This document shows, in pieces, positions 14,727 to 21,890 of a stretch of DNA of 27,257 nucleotides. Numbering within the stretch: position 1 is the first letter of the stretch; each line of letters starts with the position of its first letter. The notes under the pieces were generated by a model. The model made no database searches. It was not told where the DNA came from and was given only the letters and a program-made list of their open reading frames with translations. A program made the position numbers and the translations under genes. The stretch spans positions 1 through 27,257 of the forward strand of contig JAKPQU010000415.1 of the NCBI GenBank assembly GCA_029555925.1. Direction: 5' to 3'. Source of the stretch: Bacillota bacterium (GTDB lineage Bacteria; Eremiobacterota; SpSt-956; JAKJGF01).

Positions 14727-14741
14727 TTCTTATATAAATAT

Positions 14742-15995
14742 TTACTTAAAAATCCCATTGCCCAGTTCCATCACAAGATAAACAATGGGAGAGAAAATGC
14801 CTGTTATAGACCATCCTATAAACAGGCCTATTAATAGAGTCAACATCACTTCTAATATTTTAAATAAATTTTTTATTTTTACCGAATAATCATTTTCATA
14901 ATATTCTGCCATTTCATTGAAAACTTCAGGCAAATTTTCTGTTTTTTCTCCGAGAGAAACCATAAACAGGAATGTATCGTCAAAAATACCTGTTTTACCA
15001 AGTGTATTTCGCAATGAAGGTTCTAATATGACAGAAGAAAGCTTATATGAATAAAAATAAAGCCCCATGGCGTCTGCCATAGTTTTAATGGCTTTTTCCA
15101 GAGGCATAAAGTTCTTTAAAAGACCGCTCATTACACGGCAGAATATTATATATTCATGATTCTTAATAAGGCTGGAAAAGAAGGGGATCTTCATATATAT
15201 CCAGTCATATCTGTTTCGAATAATGCCACATCTATGCAATAATACCAGGAGAATAAGACACAATATAATCAGATTGAAAGGTAAACCTGTAATTGGATTT
15301 CTCAATAATTTAGTAACAGTAATTAAAATCTTTGTATAAACCGGCAGAGTCACACCCATGCCTTCAAACAATTCTACAAAGGTAGGCATAATATACGTGA
15401 CATTGAATAATAACACACCGACAGATACAGCTATAAGTACCAGAAAATAATTGATTGTATGGGCATAATGGGAGACATATTCTTTCTGTGATTTCAAATA
15501 TCCGTCCAGGACTTCTACTGAAGCTATGAGATTGTCCTGTTTTTCTCCTGTTTCAATCATATTTATGTAAAAGTAAGGTATAAAATATCTCTCTTTTCTT
15601 AATGATGCCGAAAAAGAATTCCCTCTTCTGAGCTCATTTAAAATCCTCTTTAAGGGTCTCTGAAGAGGAGAAAATTTAAGAGTAATAGAAGGGCCAAAGC
15701 CCTCGCCCAGTATAAGAGATACAGCCTGCGAGAGAGGCAAATTCAGTCTGAGCATCTGAAGAAGTTTATTGTTAAACAGATAGAGATCCGTATATAATCC
15801 TCTGCCTCGAAGAATTCCCCAGCTGTCATACCACAGGGAATCCCATGTAAAACACAGGATAAAATCGAATAATACCGCAGGCCCGGTCGGAGCGTTTTTT
15901 CCTGTATCAGTAAAAGCTTTTTTTATAAATTTTATAAGATAATATGCGCCTGTAAGTACAGTTGTTCCGATAATTATAAAAAGAATAAGTGCCAT
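14742..15995 (-). CDS. GspF/PilC-family platform protein, long form (GspF-c)
   Basis: A 417-residue GspF-family protein. It is longer than GspF-a and GspF-b because of an extra N-terminal membrane segment (about 2-25) before the first GspF domain. That domain contains LQMLRLNLPLSQAVSLILGE and ETGEKQDNLIASVEVLDGYL. The second domain shows GLLKNFMPLEKAIKTMADAM and LGEKTENLPEVFNEMAEYYE. Other hydrophobic segments lie near 183-205, 240-255 and 385-412. It begins 10 nt after the pilin-like gene upstream and so is probably cotranscribed with the prepilins. Two GspF proteins beside one ATPase suggest a hetero-oligomeric platform or two machines sharing one ATPase. Confidence 0.87.
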   Translation of the reverse strand: MALILFIIIGTTVLTGAYYLIKFIKKAFTDTGKNAPTGPAVLFDFILCFTWDSLWYDSWGILRGRGLYTDLYLFNNKLLQMLRLNLPLSQAVSLILGEGFGPSITLKFSPLQRPLKRILNELRRGNSFSASLRKERYFIPYFYINMIETGEKQDNLIASVEVLDGYLKSQKEYVSHYAHTINYFLVLIAVSVGVLLFNVTYIMPTFVELFEGMGVTLPVYTKILITVTKLLRNPITGLPFNLIILCLILLVLLHRCGIIRNRYDWIYMKIPFFSSLIKNHEYIIFCRVMSGLLKNFMPLEKAIKTMADAMGLYFYSYKLSSVILEPSLRNTLGKTGIFDDTFLFMVSLGEKTENLPEVFNEMAEYYENDYSVKIKNLFKILEVMLTLLIGLFIGWSITGIFSPIVYLVMELGNGIFK

Positions 15996-16005
15996 AATAA
16001 AAAAC

Positions 16006-16410
16006 TCACTTTATCTGAACAGAATATGTAATACCTTCGAAATGTCCTGTAGAAATTACTTTCACGGGAGCCTTTTGATCATAATAATATTCCAGAGTAA
16101 AATACCCGCCTTTAATTAACGGCGGAGATTTATAGATGTATTTTTTAGAATTACCGCCATTTTGGTATAGCGTCAGATTTTTCTGGAGAAATGTTTCAGG
16201 TGTAAATCCATTTTTCTCCATATTGACGGCATATACCTGCCCCATTTCCATAAGATCCCTTGCAGTCTGCCGTCTCTTTTCATAATTAACCCTCTGAAAA
16301 ATACTTCCAAAAAGTCCGTAGAAAGCAAATTCAATAAAAAGTATAAAAATTGCAAAATGAAGTACTACTATTAACAACGATATAGCCTTTTGATTTCCCC
16401 TGTTCCTCAT
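16006..16410 (-). CDS. Pilin-like minor subunit
   Basis: A 134-residue bitopic protein. A short basic N-terminus (MRNRGNQKA) precedes a hydrophobic helix at about 10-35, then a periplasmic domain with helix QTARDLMEMGQVYA and beta-rich C-terminal sequence. This is the shape of a minor pseudopilin, but the canonical GFTLIE motif is missing (AISLLIVV instead), so peptidase processing is doubtful. Its ATG overlaps the upstream prepilin stop (ATGA). The position between prepilins and GspF-c supports a role in the same filament. No specific GspI/J/K assignment is made. Confidence 0.7.
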   Translation of the reverse strand: MRNRGNQKAISLLIVVLHFAIFILFIEFAFYGLFGSIFQRVNYEKRRQTARDLMEMGQVYAVNMEKNGFTPETFLQKNLTLYQNGGNSKKYIYKSPPLIKGGYFTLEYYYDQKAPVKVISTGHFEGITYSVQIK

Positions 16411-16856
16411 AGTTCAATATCCCTTATAACCTTAAAATATTTATCGGGTCCGATTACAGTTTTATATCTATACTCTATATTCATGGAAATCATATTGTCA
16501 TAAAAAATCCACAATCCATCACTTACAGGATATGCGGTAAGTTTTACCTCTTTATTTTCATTCTTTAAATAAATGGCTTCATCTCTAAATAAATAAATTT
16601 TCTCTCTGCCGAAAACATTTATTTTTATACCATGATAGTCGGAATTTATGGAAAATTTTCCGCCTCTCGCCAGATCACTTTCTATCATTAATTTTATATT
16701 TACCACATCTGTTTTCATACATGTTTCCTGATGGACTTTGACAAACTGCCTGTAAGAATAAACACCGAGAAGGTAGAAAGGCCCCAGGGTCAGGACTATT
16801 AAAGCCAGAACTATCATAATTTCAATCAGTGTAAAAGCAGATTTTTTTCTCATCAT
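16407..16856 (-). CDS. Type IV prepilin / pseudopilin
   Basis: A 149-residue prepilin. The class III signal is KKSA-FTLIEIMIVLAL: cleavage after Ala7, Phe8 as mature residue 1, and the conserved Glu at mature +5 (Glu12). Ala rather than Gly at -1 is less common but tolerated. The long N-terminal helix is followed by a small globular domain of about 110 residues. It overlaps both neighbours by ATGA, in a translationally coupled cascade with 16853-17644 and 16006-16410. It resembles minor pseudopilins such as GspH/GspJ in layout, without a firm match. Confidence 0.85.
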   Translation of the reverse strand: MMRKKSAFTLIEIMIVLALIVLTLGPFYLLGVYSYRQFVKVHQETCMKTDVVNIKLMIESDLARGGKFSINSDYHGIKINVFGREKIYLFRDEAIYLKNENKEVKLTAYPVSDGLWIFYDNMISMNIEYRYKTVIGPDKYFKVIRDIEL

Positions 16857-17644
16857 CTTTTCACCAGCAAAAGAGCAGTTTCAATATTTTTCAGGCTCTT
16901 ATAATCTTCCAGAATTTTTATCATTTTAAACCGTGTCATTTCCCGGGCAGGTGTAAGATCATCATATAAAAATTCTCCTGTGCAGATATTTTTAACCATA
17001 TTTCCGGTATAGGTTACACGAACTACTTTCCCTGCATATTTTTTATCTATTATAACCTCTTTTGAACCTTCTTTAATTTTATAAAATGTTGAAGATATAA
17101 GTGTAAATTTATCTCCTTCTACAAGTTCCATATTCATTATTACATTTACAGGATTATTTAAGAGTCTTATTTCATAAGGTTCTTTTAGAGGAACAGTAGC
17201 AGCCTCTCCCCTGTCAGGCAAAAAGAAACTGTACTTTACAAAAACCTTCTTACTTCTATAAAGAGAATCTTTCAGTGTAACAATACCGTTCTTTTCATCT
17301 ACCTTAAAGGATTTATTATCCAGTGCAATGTTATAAGGGCCTTCTCCGTCTTTCCGGGTAAACAGTGTCACACTGCCGGGGACTATATCCATATTGGAGA
17401 GTTTAACTCTGCCATCTGTTTCTACAGGAAGAATCTCAGGAGGAAGACTGTCAAAAGGGAGGCTGGAGAGAATTTTTTTCTGAAGTTTCATCTGTCGGAC
17501 GGCATTACTGTAGTTATTTTCTTTTGCAAGCCACTGATAATACCTGTGAGTTCCTGTACCTATGACTATAATTATTGCAAGAACAGCAATAAAAATCATA
17601 AGTTCAATCAGAGTAAAGCCGGATTTTTTAAATAACGTTTTCAT
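16853..17644 (-). CDS. Type IV prepilin / pseudopilin, large
   Basis: A 263-residue prepilin with a textbook leader: KKSG-FTLIELMIFIAVLAI, cleavage between Gly9 and Phe10, and Glu14 at mature +5. The globular domain is large (about 225 residues) and beta-rich (VTLFTRKDGEGPYNI, KKVFVKYSFFLPDRG, AGKVVRVTYTGNMV), so it is probably a minor, tip-type or specialised pilin rather than the major subunit. It is the first gene of the leftward prepilin run. Transcription probably starts in 17645-17843. No major-pilin candidate or prepilin peptidase is visible in the window. Confidence 0.87.
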   Translation of the reverse strand: MKTLFKKSGFTLIELMIFIAVLAIIIVIGTGTHRYYQWLAKENNYSNAVRQMKLQKKILSSLPFDSLPPEILPVETDGRVKLSNMDIVPGSVTLFTRKDGEGPYNIALDNKSFKVDEKNGIVTLKDSLYRSKKVFVKYSFFLPDRGEAATVPLKEPYEIRLLNNPVNVIMNMELVEGDKFTLISSTFYKIKEGSKEVIIDKKYAGKVVRVTYTGNMVKNICTGEFLYDDLTPAREMTRFKMIKILEDYKSLKNIETALLLVKR

Positions 17645-17753
17645 CTTTCTTCTCTCATGAATTCTTTATAAATCTCTATGAAGAAATTTCGACATTCTAT
17701 GAATAAAACCCTTTAAAAAGGATTTTTAATTTACCTGGAAGAATATTTATAGA

Positions 17754-17822
17754 GTGAGCATTGACCGTTGACCGGTAATTTGGATATATGCACCTGATAA
17801 CTGATAACCGGTCACTGCTCAC
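17754..17822. promoter_or_regulatory. Heptamer palindrome in the divergent intergenic region
   Basis: Left arm GTGAGCA-TTGACCG (17754-17767) is nearly complementary to right arm CGGTCAC-TGCTCAC (17809-17822): 13 of 14 positions pair. Between them are a second TTGACCG and two TGATAAC units. It lies between the divergent prepilin and coiled-coil genes, ending 21 nt before the latter's ATG. A similar GTGAGCA...TGCTCAC arrangement is at 25806-25840. It could be an operator or a 5'-leader hairpin. Confidence 0.5.
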
Positions 17823-17843
17823 AGTAAAAGGGGGGAAGGACAT

Positions 17844-18116
17844 ATGAATAAACATTACGACGAAAACATGGTAAGTAAAAACCATATCTTTATCCTCATA
17901 ATCCTTGTATTTGTATTAATAGGAACAAGCGGACTTATGATATCTAAAGATCAGGCGTACGATAAAATCATAGCAGAACAGAAAGTGCAAATAGAAAGCC
18001 TGGCAAAAGAAATAGAAACTATGGCTCCTTTAAAAATGCAGATTGATCTGTACAGAGAAGAGACTCAATCTATTAAAGAAGAGATAGAAATATTAAAAAA
18101 GAAGGGGAAATTATGA
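17844..18116 (+). CDS. Small membrane-anchored coiled-coil protein 1
   Basis: A 90-residue bitopic protein: a short cytoplasmic N-terminus, one transmembrane helix (about 14-33), then an extended coiled coil (AEQKVQIESLAKEIETM, EEIEILKKK). The shape resembles a shortened PilN/PilO or FtsL/DivIC-type subunit, without the usual globular C-terminus. The ATG has GGGGGGAAGG upstream. Its stop overlaps the next start (ATGA at 18113-18116), so the two proteins are probably made in step and may pair through their coiled coils. Facing the pilus cluster suggests an alignment-complex role, which is inference. Confidence 0.7.
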   Translation: MNKHYDENMVSKNHIFILIILVFVLIGTSGLMISKDQAYDKIIAEQKVQIESLAKEIETMAPLKMQIDLYREETQSIKEEIEILKKKGKL

Positions 18117-18370
18117 GAAAGAATATGTTTGAATTCTGCGTCGTATTGCTTGTCTCTTTAATTATTACAGTAAATATCGGGTTTTATTTTATTAACATAC
18201 AGCCAAAAGAGCAGGAAATCGATGCACTGGGCAAGGGCCCCGGAGGTATAATAGAACTTACCAATCAGAGAGATTTAGAAAGAGCCTATACTCAGGATCT
18301 GGGAAGATATAAAGAGGAATTGGTAAAGGCAAAAAGAGAACTGGCTGAATTGAAGAAAAAAACTCACTGA
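18113..18370 (+). CDS. Small membrane-anchored coiled-coil protein 2
   Basis: An 85-residue bitopic protein with the same plan as its upstream neighbour: a transmembrane helix at about 7-28, a short linker with GKGPGG, then a coiled coil to the end (RDLERAYTQDLGRYKEELVK and following). It overlaps the upstream gene by 4 nt (ATGA). Its TGA stop directly abuts a MITE-1 copy. No known family is recognised by sequence. Heterodimerisation with the upstream protein is the simplest hypothesis. Confidence 0.7.
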   Translation: MRKNMFEFCVVLLVSLIITVNIGFYFINIQPKEQEIDALGKGPGGIIELTNQRDLERAYTQDLGRYKEELVKAKRELAELKKKTH

Positions 18371-18524
18371 TTACCGCTACAGGTAAATTTATATGAATTG
18401 TTTTACAGACAATAAATTAGCCCTTATTCAATGTTTAATTCTATATAAAAAGCTAATTTTTCTTCTCCAGAGCCTGCCAGGCAGAAGCTTTTTACGGATA
18501 CCCTTTTACCTGTTACGGTACTAA
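18371..18524 (+). mobile_element. MITE-1 copy 2 (internally deleted)
   Basis: Begins TTACCGCTACAGGTAAA and ends TTTACCTGTTACGGTACTAA. It lacks about 62 bp present in copy 1, including the left subterminal AGCTTCTGCCTG arm, but keeps ACAGACAATAAATTAGCCCT and the right arm AGAGCCTGCCAGGCAGAAGC. It fills the whole gap between two convergent genes. The CTA at its right end is the TAG stop of the leftward kinase gene. Confidence 0.8.
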
Positions 18525-20626
18525 TGAAGGAGATCTTTTATCCAAGGTACAATGCCTGGAAAAGGAGAGGAGTTTATTTCATCCATAAGTTTTAAAGCTT
18601 TATCATACCATTTACCTTCAGGATTCTCGTCCATATATTTTTTTAATATTTTTGCACTCTTTCTAATTTTTCCGCTTTTAGAGAGCGTGAGAGCTTCAAA
18701 AAAATCCTTTTCTTTATAACCGGGGTTAATCATAAAAGCCTTTTCATACTGTACAAGTGCCAGTTCTTTAGATGTTTTTTCAAGCTCTTTACCGAAAGTA
18801 TAATAAAGATCCCTCAATTTATCTTCTCTTTCGTCCGATTGTTCCGTCAGGTAAAGTTCATCATATATTTCTATTGCTTCGGGATATTTCCCCTCACAGG
18901 CAAGTATCTCACCGTAAAGTGCCTGTATATCCGGGGTATCTGCTATTTTTTTTACCTGTTTCTCCGCTTCAGTGTATTTTTTAAGTTTCATCAGGATTTT
19001 CACATAGAATAATATCAGATTCCGATTATCTTTTTTTATATCCAGAGCTTTTTTTATAAAATCTTCTGCTTCAAAAAATTTGCCGTCCATATTATAAAGT
19101 AAGGAAAGATGGACATAACATTTCAGAAGTTCTTTCTTTTCAGTAAGAGAGACAATAAGTTCTTCAAGACTATTAAAATATAAATCTTTACTGATATGAG
19201 AACTATCTATACGGTCTTCTCTGTTACCTGTTAGAAAAAGTGAGAGAAAATCCATAATATTTTTATCGGTAAGATCTCCTATTGCACCGAGAGCGCTTTT
19301 CCTTACGGCAAGGCTGGGGTCTTTCAGGAGTTTGCACAGTTCCTTTAAAGGTTTTTTACATCCTGTTTTTCCTATTGCCATAGGAGCATATCTTCTTATA
19401 GTTTCATCAGGATGGGAAAGCATCTTAACGAGAGGCTCTATGACCCTTTCATCTTTAAAATTGCCAAGAAGTTCTACTATTTTTCTATGTTTATCGGCAA
19501 AAGCTTCGGACGAGATCATCTTGATAAGAGGTTCAATGGCCGTTTCATTTCCCTTTTCTGCCAGTTCTATAATCTTCTCCACATCGGCAGGCTCTGAAAT
19601 ATTATAAAAACCTGCTTTTGCCGTGTGTTCTTTTGTAACCTTCTTCTGGGTCAGAAAACCTTTTCTCGAAGTAAAACTCTGTTCATCCGGGAAAAACTGT
19701 TTCTGTATCTTTTCAAGTTCATAACTGCTGTCTTCTATATATTTTTCAACATCTTTTTTCCTTTCCAGCACTTCTTTCATTTCAAGGGCTGAAGTGAAGC
19801 GACTGTCAGGGGAAAGGCTTAAAGCTTTCCTTATAATATTTAAAAGCCATGGAGACACATCAGGTCTTACTTCAGATATGGGACTGGCATTATAAGGTGA
19901 CGGCTGTACGGCAGTCAGTAAAAAATACATAACCCCGCCGAGTGCATAAAGATCGCTTCTTGGTTCAGGATGGCCCTGATACTGTTCTATAGGAGCATAG
20001 CCAACAGTGCCTACAATGGTCTTTTCCGTCATAGATTCAGGATTTACTGGCCTTGCAAGGCCAAAATCTATAAGCATTACCCTCCCGTCGTTACAGAGAA
20101 ATATATTTGAAGGTTTTATATCTCTGTGAAGCACCGGTTTTGGTTTCTGATTGTGTAAATATATGAGAATATCACATACGCTTACGGCAAGTTTTACAAC
20201 ACTCTCTTCGTCGAGTCCCCTGTTATCTCTCTCAATTTTTATAAAATTTACGAGATCTACTCCGTCAAGATAATCCATTATAAGATAATAAAAGTTTTCA
20301 TGGGTAAAATAATCGGTGACTCTGGGGATTCCGTTATGCCTGAGATCTGCCAGAAGTTTTGCTTCTTCCATAAAGCGTTTCTTCATATAGTCGAGATTGC
20401 TTTCATCAAGGCTGTGCATTTCTTTTACCGCACAGAACTGTTTTAATCTAAGATCGTAGCCCTGATATACTGCCCCCATGCCGCCTGCTTTGATTGATTT
20501 TTTTATTTCATATCTGCCGTCCAGAACAGTACCAGGTTGCAGCCATCTTATTCCGAAGGGGTTACAGTGAAGGCAATTTCCGAGATCATCAAATTCTTTA
20601 CGACCACATTGAGCACAGCACTCCAT
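18521..20626 (-). CDS. Ser/Thr protein kinase with zinc ribbon, HEAT and TPR repeats (kinase 1)
   Basis: A 701-residue cytoplasmic protein. A zinc-ribbon-like N-terminus carries Cys4, Cys7, Cys18, Cys21. The Hanks-type kinase domain is at about 38-290: Gly loop KAGGMGAVY (47-55), Lys68, αC Glu87/88, HRDIKPSN (167-174) with Asp169, and DFG at 187-189. All catalytic residues are present. A linker (290-345), HEAT-like repeats (about 350-465; ERVIEPLVKMLSHPDETIRR) and TPRs (about 498-690) follow. It has no transmembrane segment, unlike PknB. The start lies 2 nt after the PilT-like stop, so translation is coupled. Its last codon and stop (CAT-TAG) come from the edge of a MITE-1 copy; the paralogue ends GAT-TGA. 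It probably phosphorylates or scaffolds pilus-motor components. Confidence 0.92.
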   Translation of the reverse strand: MECCAQCGRKEFDDLGNCLHCNPFGIRWLQPGTVLDGRYEIKKSIKAGGMGAVYQGYDLRLKQFCAVKEMHSLDESNLDYMKKRFMEEAKLLADLRHNGIPRVTDYFTHENFYYLIMDYLDGVDLVNFIKIERDNRGLDEESVVKLAVSVCDILIYLHNQKPKPVLHRDIKPSNIFLCNDGRVMLIDFGLARPVNPESMTEKTIVGTVGYAPIEQYQGHPEPRSDLYALGGVMYFLLTAVQPSPYNASPISEVRPDVSPWLLNIIRKALSLSPDSRFTSALEMKEVLERKKDVEKYIEDSSYELEKIQKQFFPDEQSFTSRKGFLTQKKVTKEHTAKAGFYNISEPADVEKIIELAEKGNETAIEPLIKMISSEAFADKHRKIVELLGNFKDERVIEPLVKMLSHPDETIRRYAPMAIGKTGCKKPLKELCKLLKDPSLAVRKSALGAIGDLTDKNIMDFLSLFLTGNREDRIDSSHISKDLYFNSLEELIVSLTEKKELLKCYVHLSLLYNMDGKFFEAEDFIKKALDIKKDNRNLILFYVKILMKLKKYTEAEKQVKKIADTPDIQALYGEILACEGKYPEAIEIYDELYLTEQSDEREDKLRDLYYTFGKELEKTSKELALVQYEKAFMINPGYKEKDFFEALTLSKSGKIRKSAKILKKYMDENPEGKWYDKALKLMDEINSSPFPGIVPWIKDLLH

Positions 20627-20628
20627 AC

Positions 20629-21726
20629 CTATCTTCTCTTTCCCTGACCGTAATCTTTCATAACATATTCAAATCTCTTTTTATCAGTACACATCTTATA
20701 GGCATCTTCTGAAGATATATGTCCTTCAAGATGCAGTCTTTTCAGTGTATCGTCAAGGGTACACATCCTGTCTTCACCGCTTGTCTGCATGGTGGAATAA
20801 AGCAGTTTTGTTTTATCTTCCCTTATAAGATTGGCCACAGCAATCGTGCCCATAAGGATTTCATATGCAAGGATCTGTCCATTTCCGTCTTTTCTCCTTA
20901 CAAGTGTTTGAGATATGATGCCTCTTACAGTATCTGCCAGCAGGTTTCTGATTGTACTTCTATGTTCTTCGGGGAAAAAATTAACATATCTGTCTATAGT
21001 TTCCGTGGCAGTTCTTGTATGAAGTGTGGCAATTACAAGAGGCCCTGTTTCTGCCAGTCTTAACACCATTGACGCTGTTTCCATATCTTTAATCTCACCG
21101 ACATAAACCACATCGGGATCTTCATTCAGGGTACTCTGAATGGCATGGGGGAAGTTACAGACATGAAAACCTATCTGTCTCTGATTTACCCTGCTTTTTT
21201 TCGGAGTAAATACAAATTCTATAGGGTTTTCTATTGTTATTATATTATATGGGAATTCACTGTTTATCATTTCTATCATGGCAGAAACGGTAGTGCTTTT
21301 ACCATGTCTTGCCCTGCCTGTTACAAGGACGAGACCGCTCTTATTTCTGGCAAGGTCTTCTGCCACAAGAGGAAGCCTGAGTTCCTGCATTGTAGGGACT
21401 CTGGTAGGGATAACTCTCAATATTACCGCTTCACCCGTAAGCTGTGTATAAACATTGACTCTTACCCTTGACGATCCCGGTATATCTGCACCGAAATCTA
21501 TATCAATGAGTTCTTCCGAATAAAATTTACTCTTCTGATAATCATCTGTAAGATCATTTATAAGTCCGAGAACTTCTTTCTGTGAAATAACGCCATATTC
21601 ACCGGCAAATTTAAACTGGCCGTAGAGCCTGTAACAGGCAACACTGTTACTGTAAATATGTATGTCAGAAGCTCCTGCTTCTATTAATTCCGTAATTAGC
21701 TGTAATATCTTATCTGATTGTATCAT
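20629..21726 (-). CDS. PilT-like twitching/retraction ATPase
   Basis: A 365-residue secretion-superfamily ATPase of PilT length and layout, with ASDIHI (19-24) in the N-terminal domain. Its P-loop is unusual: GRARHGKSTT (137-146) instead of GPTGSGKSTT, though Lys143 and Ser144 are kept. The Asp box is TIENPIEF (164-171, Asn replacing Asp). Walker B is EDPDVVYVGEIKD (202-214) and the His box is LVIATLHT (230-237). A C-terminal helical region with ANLIREDKTKLLYSTMQTSG matches the PilT signature region (usually ...AIRNLIREGKTHQ...). It probably drives pilus disassembly. It lies between two paralogous kinases with 2 nt to kinase 1, which suggests phospho-control of retraction. The ATG at 21724-21726 has GAAGG upstream. 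Confidence 0.9.
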   Translation of the reverse strand: MIQSDKILQLITELIEAGASDIHIYSNSVACYRLYGQFKFAGEYGVISQKEVLGLINDLTDDYQKSKFYSEELIDIDFGADIPGSSRVRVNVYTQLTGEAVILRVIPTRVPTMQELRLPLVAEDLARNKSGLVLVTGRARHGKSTTVSAMIEMINSEFPYNIITIENPIEFVFTPKKSRVNQRQIGFHVCNFPHAIQSTLNEDPDVVYVGEIKDMETASMVLRLAETGPLVIATLHTRTATETIDRYVNFFPEEHRSTIRNLLADTVRGIISQTLVRRKDGNGQILAYEILMGTIAVANLIREDKTKLLYSTMQTSGEDRMCTLDDTLKRLHLEGHISSEDAYKMCTDKKRFEYVMKDYGQGKRR

Positions 21727-21890
21727 AAAAAACCTTCTTTAAATAAATGTTAGTGATGTTTAACGCCTGAAGAATGCCACCTGCTTTCTATGGATAAAAT
21801 AAATTTCAGATGCTCTTCCGTTAGTACTTTTATATAAAAATGTGTGGTTAACTTTCACCCTCTTTCAATGTAAAGTAATTACAATAAATA

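Noticed and set aside
21727..21890. 164-bp gap between kinase 2 and the PilT-like gene as site of a small gene or terminator.
   Set aside because: No ORF with a start signal, no heptamer tract and no convincing hairpin seen.
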